From Solirubrobacteraceae bacterium (GTDB taxonomy: Bacteria > Actinomycetota > Thermoleophilia > Solirubrobacterales > Solirubrobacteraceae): a stretch of 64,000 bases of DNA. The translations under genes were made by a program, and so were the position numbers. Position 1 is the stretch's first letter, and each line of letters begins with the position of its first letter. The stretch spans positions 1 to 64,000 of the forward strand of contig JAUYGN010000047.1 of the NCBI GenBank assembly GCA_030690545.1, written 5' to 3'. Positions 18,487 through 27,003 of this stretch are shown here, in pieces. A model generated the notes under the pieces. The model was not told the DNA's origin, did not search any database, and saw only the letters and a program-made list of their open reading frames with translations.

Positions 18487-19398
18487 ATGACGGGGGAGGA
18501 GTTCGACGAGCTGCGCCCGTCGGCGTTCGCCATCGCCTACCGGATGCTCGGCAGCGTGAGCGAGGCGGAGGACGTGGTGCAGGAGGGCTTCCTCCGCCTC
18601 CACCGGGCGCGCGCGGGCGGCGAGCGGATCGCGTCGCCGCGCGCGTACCTGTCGACGGTCGTCTCGCGGCTCTCGCTCGACCACCTCCGCTCGGCGGCCG
18701 TCCGGCGCGAGACCTACGTCGGCGAGTGGCTGCCCGAGCCGCTCGTGGCGAGCGCCGACGACGATCCGGCCCGCAAGGCCGAGATGGCGGACTCGCTGTC
18801 GCTCGCGTTCCTCGTCGTGCTCGAGAGCCTGTCGCCCGAGCAGCGCGCGGCGTTCCTGCTGCGCGAGGTGTTCGACGAGCCGTACGACCGGATCGCGGAG
18901 ATCGTCGGCACGAGCGAGCAGAACGCCCGCCAGCTCGCCACGCGGGCCCGCCGCCACGTGGAGCAGCAGCGCCCCCGGTTCGAGGCCTCGCGCGAGCAGC
19001 GAGATGAGCTCGCGACCCGCTTCTTCGCGGCCGCCGAGGAGGGCGATCTCCAAGGGCTGGAGGAGCTGCTGGCCCACGACGTGGTGCTGCGCGGCGACGG
19101 CGGCGGCAAGGCGCCCGCCCTCGCACGTGCGATCCACGGCCGCGCCAGAGTGGCGCGCACGCTGACCGCGTGGCTGCGCGCCGGCAGCCGCTTCGGCGGC
19201 TTCGTCCTGCGCCGCGAGGAGGTCAACGGGCAGCCGGGCGCGCTGATCGCCGACCACGAGGGCAGGTTGATCAGCGTGCTGATCCTCGACGTCGCGGACG
19301 GGCAGGTCCAGGGCGTGAGCGGGATCGTCAACCCGGACAAGCTGCGCCACCTCGGGCCGGTGGCCGAGCTGGGCTCGCTGCTGCGCAAGCGGAGCTAG
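18487..19398 (+). CDS. ECF RNA polymerase sigma factor, ECF41/SigJ-type with SnoaL-like C-terminal extension
   Basis: FDELRPSAFAIAYRMLGSVSEAEDVVQEGFLRL...LSPEQRAAFLLREVFDEPYDRIAEIVGTSEQNARQLATRARRHV plus ~100-aa C-terminal domain. Confidence 0.92.
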   Translation: MTGEEFDELRPSAFAIAYRMLGSVSEAEDVVQEGFLRLHRARAGGERIASPRAYLSTVVSRLSLDHLRSAAVRRETYVGEWLPEPLVASADDDPARKAEMADSLSLAFLVVLESLSPEQRAAFLLREVFDEPYDRIAEIVGTSEQNARQLATRARRHVEQQRPRFEASREQRDELATRFFAAAEEGDLQGLEELLAHDVVLRGDGGGKAPALARAIHGRARVARTLTAWLRAGSRFGGFVLRREEVNGQPGALIADHEGRLISVLILDVADGQVQGVSGIVNPDKLRHLGPVAELGSLLRKRS

Positions 19399-19429
19399 TG
19401 TCGCGAGTCAGAAGTTCGCATGCATCTGA

Positions 19430-19672
19430 CGGCGCCGGACCGCCGGAGAGCTGGTGCAGCACCTCACGCTCAGCCAGCCCGGCGTGTCCAAGCACCTCAA
19501 GGTGCTGCGGCGCGAGACCGGGCTCGTCGTGGTGCGCGCGGACGGCAAGCGACGCCTGTACGCGCTGCGCCCAGAGCCCCTCGCCGAGGTCGACCAGTGG
19601 CTGGAGCCCTATCGCTCGTTCTGGGCGGAGCGCCTGGACGCCCTCGAACGACACCTGGAGGAGAACTCATGA
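19430..19672 (+). CDS. ArsR-family winged-helix regulator, apparently N-terminally truncated
   Basis: RRRTAGELVQHLTLSQPGVSKHLKVLRRETGLVVVRADGKRRLYALRPEPLAEVDQWLEPYRSFWAERLDALERHLEENS. The frame closes with a TGA at 19427-19429. First conventional start is GTG 19454. Confidence 0.7.
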   Translation, partial: RRRTAGELVQHLTLSQPGVSKHLKVLRRETGLVVVRADGKRRLYALRPEPLAEVDQWLEPYRSFWAERLDALERHLEENS

Positions 19673-20178
19673 CCGACGGAACCCTGGAGACGATCGACGG
19701 TCGCCCGGCGCTGCGCTTCGAACGCACGCTCGCCCACTCGGTCGAGCGCGTGTGGCGAGCGATCAGCGACCCCGAGGAGCTCGGGCGATGGTTCCCCGCT
19801 GCCGCTGACTGGACACCCGCGACGGGAGAGACCTTCGAGGCCTACGGCGCGACCGGCGAAGTGACCGAGGTCGATGCACCCCATCGCCTGGCCTGGACCT
19901 TCGCCGGCGAGCGCTACAGCTTCGAGCTGGCCGCTCGAGAAGGCGGCTGTCGACTGGTCTTCACGCACGTCTTCGACGACCGCACGCGCGCAGCGCAGAC
20001 CGCGGCTGGCTGGGAGACGTACCTCTCGCGGCTCGAGCCCCATCTCGCCGGCGGGTACCTCTCCGAAGAAGCGGCACACGAGCCGTGGGAGGAGGTGCAC
20101 GAAGGCTACGCCGAGCGCTTCGGAGTCGACCCCGGCCCGGGCCGGCGCTTCCTGGCGGCTCAACGTGCCCGTCGATGA
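19669..20178 (+). CDS. SRPBCC/AHSA1-family protein
   Basis: ALRFERTLAHSVERVWRAISDPEELGRWFPAAADWTP...; start overlaps the end of the ArsR ORF. Confidence 0.87.
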   Translation: MTDGTLETIDGRPALRFERTLAHSVERVWRAISDPEELGRWFPAAADWTPATGETFEAYGATGEVTEVDAPHRLAWTFAGERYSFELAAREGGCRLVFTHVFDDRTRAAQTAAGWETYLSRLEPHLAGGYLSEEAAHEPWEEVHEGYAERFGVDPGPGRRFLAAQRARR

Positions 20179-20196
20179 AGATCGCGGTGTCCGCAT

Positions 20197-20254
20197 GGAG
20201 ATGGAACGCCGCGCGACAGCCAAATGAAACGCAAACGACAGACAAACGAAACGC
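20197..20254. repeat. 58-bp direct repeat, copy A
   Basis: ggagatggaacgccgcgcgacagccaaatgaaacgcaaacgacagacaaacgaaacgc; about 52/58 identical to copy B by eye. Confidence 0.85.
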
Positions 20255-20401
20255 GCCTGCTGCCGGCTGCGAATGCGCGGGTTGGCCGGCCGAGGTAGTG
20301 GTTTAGCCCGACGCCGGCAGCGAGCGCGAGGAGTCTTGTGTGGTCCATGGCCTGATGTCGGGTTGGGTCCCGGGCGTCGACGGTTGGCTACGGTTCCGCG
20401 C

Positions 20402-21322
20402 GTGGAGCTGCAGCAGCGCATCGCCGATCGGAGGGGTGAGTTCCTGGTCTTCGCGGTGACGCCACCGAGGCTGGCGACCGGACCGGAGCAGACCAGGCAG
20501 ATCGCTGAGGTCACACTCGCGCGACTCCGGTCGGTGGGGATGGACGGCCTCGTTCTGTACGACATCGACGACGAGAGCGACCGCAATCCGAGCGAACGCC
20601 CGTTCCCGTTCCTGCCCACGATGGACCCGGCCGAGTACCTCGCTCGTGATCTCGTGGGCCTGGACGTGCCTGCCATCGTCTACCGCGCGGTCAGCAAGCA
20701 CACCGAGGACGGCCTCCGTCTATGGCTCCGCGACCAGGATCCGGCCCGAGCGCTGTCGGTCTTCGTCGGGGCCTCGTCCCGCGAGAAGGCGGCCGCAACC
20801 TCGCTGTCGCGGGCATACGAGCTCCGGACCGAAGTCCGGCCGGACCTGCCGCTCGGCGGAGTCGCGATCCCCGAGCGACACACGCGCGGGGGCAGTGAGC
20901 ACCTGCGGCTCATCGCAAAACAGGCGGCAGGCTGCTCCTTCTTTGTCACCCAGGTCGTCTACGACGTCAACGCTGCGAAGGACCTGGTCTCTGACTATCG
21001 CTACGAGTGCGCCGCCCAGAACCTGGAGCCGGTGCCGATCGTATTCACATTCTCGGTCTGCGGCTCGATGAAGACATTGGAGTTCCTGAAGTGGCTCGGC
21101 GTCGACGTGCCGCGCTGGATCGCGAACGATCTGCGCCATGCCGACGACACCCTCGACGCATCCTACGATCAAGCGGTCGCGACGGCGATCGAGCTGATCG
21201 CCTTTTGCCGGCGTGTCGGCGTTCCCTTCGGGCTGAACGTCGAGAGCGTCTCGATACGCCGAGTCGAGATCGAGGCGTCCGTGCGGCTCGCTGCCCTGCT
21301 AAGGGCCGAGCTCCGCCGCTAG
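20402..21322 (+). CDS. Methylenetetrahydrofolate reductase-like protein
   Basis: FLVFAVTPPRLATGPEQTRQIAEVTLARLRSVGMDGLVLYDIDDESDRNP...GGVAIPERHTRGGSEHLRLIAKQAAGCSFFVTQVVYD; GTG start at 20402. Confidence 0.7.
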   Translation: MELQQRIADRRGEFLVFAVTPPRLATGPEQTRQIAEVTLARLRSVGMDGLVLYDIDDESDRNPSERPFPFLPTMDPAEYLARDLVGLDVPAIVYRAVSKHTEDGLRLWLRDQDPARALSVFVGASSREKAAATSLSRAYELRTEVRPDLPLGGVAIPERHTRGGSEHLRLIAKQAAGCSFFVTQVVYDVNAAKDLVSDYRYECAAQNLEPVPIVFTFSVCGSMKTLEFLKWLGVDVPRWIANDLRHADDTLDASYDQAVATAIELIAFCRRVGVPFGLNVESVSIRRVEIEASVRLAALLRAELRR

Positions 21323-21335
21323 TGTGAGACGACAC

Positions 21336-21393
21336 GGAGATGGAACGGTGCGCGACAGCGAAATGAAACGCAAACGACAGCGAAGCGAAACGC
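21336..21393. repeat. 58-bp direct repeat, copy B
   Basis: ggagatggaacggtgcgcgacagcgaaatgaaacgcaaacgacagcgaagcgaaacgc. Confidence 0.85.
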
Positions 21394-21428
21394 TCGGCTG
21401 ACGCCGGCACGCACGGGCCGGGGGGAGA

Positions 21429-21483
21429 GGGGTCGAGTCGAGACAGGCCTTCCGGTAGCAACGGAACAGGAACGCACGCTAAG
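21429..21483. repeat. Candidate terminal inverted repeat region of the Tn3-type element (tnpA-distal end)
   Basis: ggggtcgagtcgagacaggcc...ggaacgcacgctaag. The inner acgctaag resembles Tn3-family IR inner ends and overlaps the tnpA stop. Partner end not found by eye. Confidence 0.4.
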
Positions 21484-24400
21484 CCGATCCGTCGCCGCCG
21501 CGTAGCTGTCGACGCCGGCCAGCAGCGAGCTCGTGAGGCAGCGTGAAGGGAAACGTGCCGAGCATCAGGACGTGCTCGTACTGCAGCGGGGAGAGCCGCG
21601 CGAGGTGCTCGTCGGTGATCTCGCGGCCATCGCGGCGGAGGTGGTTGACGGCGTCGTCCATGTATTGGGCGTTCCAGAGCTCGAGGACGTTGAGCGCGAA
21701 TCCGAGCGCGGCGAGCTGGTCTTCCTGACCTTCGCGGTAGGGCTGGCGTAGTTCGCCGCGGTTGCCGTGGAAGATGATGCGCGCGACGGAGTGGCGGCCT
21801 TCGTGGCGGTTGATGTGCACACCGATGCAGCGCCGGTAGGTGTCGCTGTCGACGTAGTGCAGGAGGTGCAGCGTCTTGGCGGCTCGGCCGAGCTCGGCGA
21901 TCGCGCGCCCGAGGGGTGTGGGCCGGCCGCCGCCTTGCAGGACGCGCAGCAGCTCGCTGGCGCGGACGGTGCCGGTCGACAGCGATCCGAGGACGCGCAG
22001 GATGTCGTCCCAGTGCGCGAGGATCAGCTTCGGGTTGATGCGGTTGCGCGCGAGGCCATTCAGCGGGCCGTAGTCGGCGTCGCGGTCCAGGCGCCAGAAG
22101 CGCTGGTCGGGCAGCCCGGGGCGTGGGCTGAACTGGTAGCCCAGCAGCCAGTACAGGCCGAAGACCTGGTCGGAGTAGGAGGCTTGGTCGGTGATGATCA
22201 TCGTCGGTCCGCCGGCGCCGGGCGGCTGCAGCTCGAGCAGGCCGTCGAGCGTGACGAGGGAGTCGCGCAGGGTGCCGGGGACGACGATCGCGTGCAGGCC
22301 GGCGAACTGGTCGCTCATGTAGTTCAGCCATGTGACGCCGCGGCCGGTGTCGAAGTAGCGCGGGTTGGGTCCGGCGTGGATCGAGCGGACCGGGACGCGG
22401 AAGCGCATCCCGTCGACCGTCGCGATGTGCCCGTCGCCGAGCACCTCGACGAGCGGGATGCGAGCGTGGACCTTGAGCAGCAGCTCGTTGGCGGCCGCGA
22501 TCGTCTCCGCGCGTACGTAGTTCTGGCTGACCCATGACAGCCGCGCGTACGTCAGCGCGGGAACGCCGGGATGCGCGACGTCGGCGAGGCTGATGTTGCA
22601 GGCCTCGGCGAGCAGCACCGCGCAGACGCTGACGTGCAAGTCCTCGACGCGGGCGCGGCCTTCGCTGAGGTGCGTAAACGCATCGGCGAAGTTCGTCCAG
22701 TGGCAGACCTCGAGCAGGATCTCGGAGAACGCGACGCGATCGGGCAGCAGCGCGTCGACGTCGACGCGTAGCTCGCTGAGCTCGGCCGGTTCGTCGAGGC
22801 GCTCCAGCGCGCTGAGGTCGGGGCGGTCCATGCCGCTGATGCGCTTGATCTCCAGCGCGACGTTGGCGTCCAGGCGCGCAGCGGTCTGGCGGTAGGCGCC
22901 GTCGAGCTCGGCGCCGAGGCGATCGAGCGCGTGCGCGGGGTCGGGGTGGTGGTTGAGGCTCGCGCAGATCTCGGGCCTGGCGGTCTCCCACGCAGGGCCG
23001 CTGAGCAGCTTCGCGCGCGGGTCGGTGAACCGGCCGGACCGAGCGACGAACACGTCACGGCGATCGAGGGCGCGCTGCAGCGCGTCGAGCACGCAGAAGC
23101 TGTACGCGCGACGATCCAGCTCGTCGTCGCCGAGCTGCGGGTTGGCGAGCACGAGGCGCTTCCACTGCCCACCGACGAGCTGCAGCGGAACGGACGCGGC
23201 GCTGACGCGTCCCGGGCGGCCCTCGATCGCGCGTAGCGCGTCAAGCGCGTCGAGGATTGGCTGGCCGGCGCCGGTCGCCTCGAACGGCATCACCTCGAGC
23301 AGTGTGGGCAGGAACCGACGGAGGCTGGGGTAGCGGCGCAGCAGCTCCGCGCGAAACGCGGCGTCCTGGCCGCCTGTGTCGAGCTCGGGTGGTGTGAGGC
23401 GTCCGATCGCTTCGCTCGCGGCGTGAAGCTCGTCTCGGCTGACGCGGGCACCGATCGCCGCCCACAGCGTGTCAAGGCCGCCGGGCGGCGGGTCGAGCAG
23501 CACAAGCACCGCCGCGCGTAACCGGCGCGCGGCACGGTCCAGCTCGGGCAACGCCTTGTAGCGCTCGTTCTTGTGCTCGCGGGCGGCCTGGGAGAGCAGT
23601 TGATCGACGACCTGACCAAGCAGCAGCAGCGCGTCGTCTGCGGCGTCGAGCTCGAGCTGCCACAACGCGGCCAGCAGCGTCGCGTCGCGGCGCTTGGCGC
23701 TCATCCGACGCAGCGCCTGCGCCTTCGCGACGAGGCCGTAGCGGGCCAGCGCGCGCTCGCGGCCCGGCGGCACGTCAACCGTGATCTGCCCGACGCCGAC
23801 GTTGCGCACGTTGCGCAGGCGCAGGAGCGCATCCAGCAGCTCGGTCGCCGTGAGCTTGCGCGGCCCGGCGCGCAGCCGCCCAAGACCCGATACCGGCTCG
23901 CCCGCCGCGACCTCGAGCAGCGCGCGGAGGCCCTCGCGCTGAGCGGGAGCGAGAGCTTCGGAGAGCGTGGCGTACAAGCGATCTGTGGCCTGATCGCGGG
24001 CCGCAGCGATGATCCGGGCGAGCACGGTGGCGCCGGGCAGCAGCACCTTGGCTTCGATCAGGAGGGCGGTCGCGAGGTCAAACAGCACGCTCGGGCGCTC
24101 GGCAGTCACCCACGCGCGCGTGTGAAGCCAGGCGGTCAGCTCTGCCTGTGCGGTGCGTTCGGAGAAGTCGCGGTAGCCGTAGGCGCGCTGGATCTCGCCG
24201 GCGTGCTCGCGATGCGTCTGCTCACGCTGCGCGTACACGGCCAGGCAGTCGGGATCGGTGATCGCGAGCTCGCGAGCAATGTTCCTGGCCACAACCGGCG
24301 GGACGGCGGTCGGGTGCGCGAGGAACGTGCCGAGGAACCGAACCGTCGCGAGCTGGACAGCGAACCCGAGCCGGTTGTGATCGCCGCGGCGATCAGAGAT

Positions 24401-24517
24401 CAGCTCGCGGTCGCGATCGTCGAAGTGAAAGAACCGCTCGAGCTGGCGCGCCGAGGGCGGCTCGCCGTAGCGCCCGTAGCCGGCGATCTGCGCCGTGCTG
24501 AGAAAGTCAACGGGTAC
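21479..24517 (-). CDS. tnpA: Tn3-family transposase TnpA (frame open to 24523; no standard start codon at the family N-terminus)
   Basis: N-terminal region VPVDFLSTAQIAGYGRYGEPPSARQLERFFHFDDRDRELISDRRGDHNRLGFAVQLATVRFLGTF (DUF4158-like) joins the 937-aa ORF. C-terminus ...HIATVDGMRFRVPVRSIHAGPNPRYFDTGRGVTWLNYMSDQF...LSPLQYEHVLMLGTFPF is Tn3-like. GTG 24292 would remove ~75 aa. Confidence 0.9.
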   Translation of the reverse strand, partial: VPVDFLSTAQIAGYGRYGEPPSARQLERFFHFDDRDRELISDRRGDHNRLGFAVQLATVRFLGTFLAHPTAVPPVVARNIARELAITDPDCLAVYAQREQTHREHAGEIQRAYGYRDFSERTAQAELTAWLHTRAWVTAERPSVLFDLATALLIEAKVLLPGATVLARIIAAARDQATDRLYATLSEALAPAQREGLRALLEVAAGEPVSGLGRLRAGPRKLTATELLDALLRLRNVRNVGVGQITVDVPPGRERALARYGLVAKAQALRRMSAKRRDATLLAALWQLELDAADDALLLLGQVVDQLLSQAAREHKNERYKALPELDRAARRLRAAVLVLLDPPPGGLDTLWAAIGARVSRDELHAASEAIGRLTPPELDTGGQDAAFRAELLRRYPSLRRFLPTLLEVMPFEATGAGQPILDALDALRAIEGRPGRVSAASVPLQLVGGQWKRLVLANPQLGDDELDRRAYSFCVLDALQRALDRRDVFVARSGRFTDPRAKLLSGPAWETARPEICASLNHHPDPAHALDRLGAELDGAYRQTAARLDANVALEIKRISGMDRPDLSALERLDEPAELSELRVDVDALLPDRVAFSEILLEVCHWTNFADAFTHLSEGRARVEDLHVSVCAVLLAEACNISLADVAHPGVPALTYARLSWVSQNYVRAETIAAANELLLKVHARIPLVEVLGDGHIATVDGMRFRVPVRSIHAGPNPRYFDTGRGVTWLNYMSDQFAGLHAIVVPGTLRDSLVTLDGLLELQPPGAGGPTMIITDQASYSDQVFGLYWLLGYQFSPRPGLPDQRFWRLDRDADYGPLNGLARNRINPKLILAHWDDILRVLGSLSTGTVRASELLRVLQGGGRPTPLGRAIAELGRAAKTLHLLHYVDSDTYRRCIGVHINRHEGRHSVARIIFHGNRGELRQPYREGQEDQLAALGFALNVLELWNAQYMDDAVNHLRRDGREITDEHLARLSPLQYEHVLMLGTFPFTLPHELAAGRRRQLRGGDGSA

Positions 24518-24546
24518 CCGCGGTCAGCGACCCTTGGAGCCCGAGC

Positions 24547-25452
24547 TCAACGCCGGCGGCAATCGCGATCGTGCGCCGCGGTCAGCGCAGCGACGGCATC
24601 GGCGCTCGGGCGGGCGTAGCGCTGCAGCGAGCGCAGGCTCGTGTGGCGGCTCTTGGCCATCAGCAAGGCGAGTCCGACGTTGTCCTCGGCGAGATGGGTG
24701 ATCGCCGAGTGGCGCAGCTGGTGCAGCGTCCAGCCGCCCGAAGCGGCACGGAAGAGCTCTTCCGCGCGACGGTAGGACAAACGCGCATGACCGGTCGTCG
24801 GGCAGATATCGACGGTGGCCGGCGCTCGTCCGGGTGCGGGTCGTCGATCGGTCAAGAAGACCGGGCCCGACGTGCGGCCGGCGATCAAGCGCGGCAGCAG
24901 CCGCGCCGAGCCGGTCTGAAAATGCAGCAGCTCGAGGTCGCCGCCCTTGCTGCGCACGACCGCCCTGCGGTTCTCCAAGTCGACGTCGCCGACGTCGAGT
25001 GACAGCACCTCCGACGCGCGCGCCGCGGTCTCGTACAGCAGCCGCCACAGCGCCTTCTCGCGCACCGCAACGTCCGTGCGGCGCCATACCCGCTCAAGCT
25101 GCGGGTACGGGATCGCACGGGTGCGGTCGGCCGGCTCGCGCCGCCGATCGACACCGACCGCGACGTCGGCGGCCAGCCAGCCGCGGCGCCGACAGAACGC
25201 GACGAACGACCGGGCCGTCGCGACGTGACGATTCCACGTCGCCGGCGCGCACCCGCCCCACACGTCCTGCACCATGCCGTCCAGCGCATCGGCATCGAGC
25301 GTCGCGAGCGCGCGGGCGGCACCGAAGTCCGATGCGAGGCGGTTCAGCGTCTGCGAGTACGAGCGGCGACTGGAGACAGCAAGATCGGGCCGCGCGAGGA
25401 ACGCATCGACCGCCGCGCCCACCGTTCGCACCGTCTGTTCGCTGCCCGCCAC
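24547..25452 (-). CDS. Tyrosine recombinase/integrase (TnpI/XerD-like), adjacent to tnpA
   Basis: LLYETAARASEVLSLDVGDVDL, TLHQLRHSAITHLAEDN, AKSRHTSLRSLQRYARPS give R..HxxR..H..Y. N-terminal SAM-like core-binding region. Confidence 0.92.
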   Translation of the reverse strand: MAGSEQTVRTVGAAVDAFLARPDLAVSSRRSYSQTLNRLASDFGAARALATLDADALDGMVQDVWGGCAPATWNRHVATARSFVAFCRRRGWLAADVAVGVDRRREPADRTRAIPYPQLERVWRRTDVAVREKALWRLLYETAARASEVLSLDVGDVDLENRRAVVRSKGGDLELLHFQTGSARLLPRLIAGRTSGPVFLTDRRPAPGRAPATVDICPTTGHARLSYRRAEELFRAASGGWTLHQLRHSAITHLAEDNVGLALLMAKSRHTSLRSLQRYARPSADAVAALTAAHDRDCRRR

Positions 25453-25560
25453 CGGCCCCTCCAGAACCCGTCATCGCAGGGAATGTGTCCGCGAGGACCG
25501 TACCGGACCCGGCCGACGCCCAGCAGCAGCAGGGCTCGGTCAGCGCGCGATGGCGGCGAT

Positions 25561-25589
25561 ATCGCGGGGAATAGCCCGTTCCCCGCGAT
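25561..25589. repeat. Perfect 11-bp inverted repeat upstream of the recombinase gene
   Basis: atcgcggggaa-tagcccg-ttccccgcgat. Confidence 0.75.
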
Positions 25590-25652
25590 CCCAGCCGGTC
25601 GCGAAGTAGCTCGGGTCCGAGAACAGCTTCGGGAGCGTGAGCTCACGATCAC

Positions 25653-26273
25653 CTATCTTGAACGCGCATCTTCGTGCGTCGGGCTGCTGTCACAGGCGCC
25701 GGCGCCGAAGGGCACGCGTTTACGATACCTTCGGCCGTCCTGAGTATGAATCCGTATGACTACGCAGGTGGAGCCGCGTACGAGGAACCCGCCGGAGAAG
25801 ATCGTCTGTCGGCCGACCTGACCGTCGTCTGTGAACCTAGGCTGCGAGGGCCTACATGGCCGGAAAGTTACGGCACGCCCGCCGTTGGCGATCGTGAATG
25901 GCGGGGTATCTGGCGCAGGCTTGGCGTATGCGAGGCCAGCCTGTTCGCCGCGAGGCGCAATCATGGAGATCGTCACCGCGGCTCCCGCGCGAATCACAAG
26001 GGGTGCCTTGACCTCGACATACCGCTTTCCCGCCGGCGGGGTGAACTCGTCAGCCGTCATGCGCGTGACCCGAGCGAGACCAGCGAAATAGACGGGCCCA
26101 ATAGCGACATCGTTCCTCTGCCTAGGCGGACCGAGCGGAGACGTCACCTCCACTCTCGACGAGCATGGGCGAACGGGAGCGTGCTCAGTCGCCTTAGCTG
26201 GGAAGGGTGCTACGACACTCTGCTCTTCGGTGCCGCAACTCAGGAGCAGCCCACCGCCTGCCGTCGCGATCAC
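25653..26273 (-). CDS. Hypothetical exported protein, possible lipoprotein
   Basis: Hydrophobic N-terminus with lipobox-like LLLSCG, preceded in frame by KWLGGGVAV. Start uncertain (GTG 26273 or upstream non-canonical). Confidence 0.6.
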   Translation of the reverse strand: MIATAGGGLLLSCGTEEQSVVAPFPAKATEHAPVRPCSSRVEVTSPLGPPRQRNDVAIGPVYFAGLARVTRMTADEFTPPAGKRYVEVKAPLVIRAGAAVTISMIAPRGEQAGLAYAKPAPDTPPFTIANGGRAVTFRPCRPSQPRFTDDGQVGRQTIFSGGFLVRGSTCVVIRIHTQDGRRYRKRVPFGAGACDSSPTHEDARSR

Positions 26274-26313
26274 CGCGACGCCGCCGCCGAGCCACTTACG
26301 CCGCCGGGAAATC

Positions 26314-26973
26314 TCAGGGCACCGACCTTATCGACCGCGCGATCTGCTCGACCGCCACCTTCGACGCCTCCGCGTGCGCACTGGGCGCGAGCAACGAAAC
26401 CTTGATGTCCCCTTCGCCGGCCGCCGTGTGCTCCACGAACGGGGGTGTGGCGGGCGCCGGCTTCTCCGCGCGCCGTCCCCGCGGGAGGCGCCCAAGCTTG
26501 AGAACCTGCTCGTCTAACCCTTGTCCGCTACGCCAGGTGATCGTGTCCCGTTGGTTAAGTAGACGCGCGTCACCGCCTTCGAACGGAGCGTCATATTCAA
26601 TTGTCGGGCGGTCGTCGCCATTGACTCGCACGCCGGTCACGTACTGGTCGATCTCACCATGGTGCTCGGGGTTGAACGCTGTAACCAGCGTTCCGGTCTT
26701 CGTGCGCCAGACCAGCAGGCGGACAGGTGGCAGATCTTGCAACTCAAGGATCGAAGCAGGGACGCCCGTTGGCGTCCGTCGATCCTCGATGTGTGAGTAG
26801 TACGCAAGGCCTTCCGGGCTGTTGGCCTGGTCGCTCTGATACACCACCATGCGCCATGCCTGCCCCAACACCACGGCGGTCTTGAGCTCGACAGGTGCGG
26901 TGGCGAACTCGTCTGGGACATCGGCTTCGTACTCGTCACTGCGGACGAGGAACTGAAAGCGTTTCAGGCTCAT
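26314..26973 (-). CDS. Hypothetical protein
   Basis: 219-aa ORF MSLKRFQFLVRSDEYEADVPDEFATAPVELKTAVVLGQAW..., collinear with neighbours. Confidence 0.65.
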   Translation of the reverse strand: MSLKRFQFLVRSDEYEADVPDEFATAPVELKTAVVLGQAWRMVVYQSDQANSPEGLAYYSHIEDRRTPTGVPASILELQDLPPVRLLVWRTKTGTLVTAFNPEHHGEIDQYVTGVRVNGDDRPTIEYDAPFEGGDARLLNQRDTITWRSGQGLDEQVLKLGRLPRGRRAEKPAPATPPFVEHTAAGEGDIKVSLLAPSAHAEASKVAVEQIARSIRSVP

Positions 26974-27003
26974 ATCTCTCCAATCGGGTATGTGGACGTG
27001 CTG

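Noticed and set aside
17725-19350. 541-aa minus-strand ORF
   Set aside because: Antisense of the epimerase and ECF41 sigma genes.
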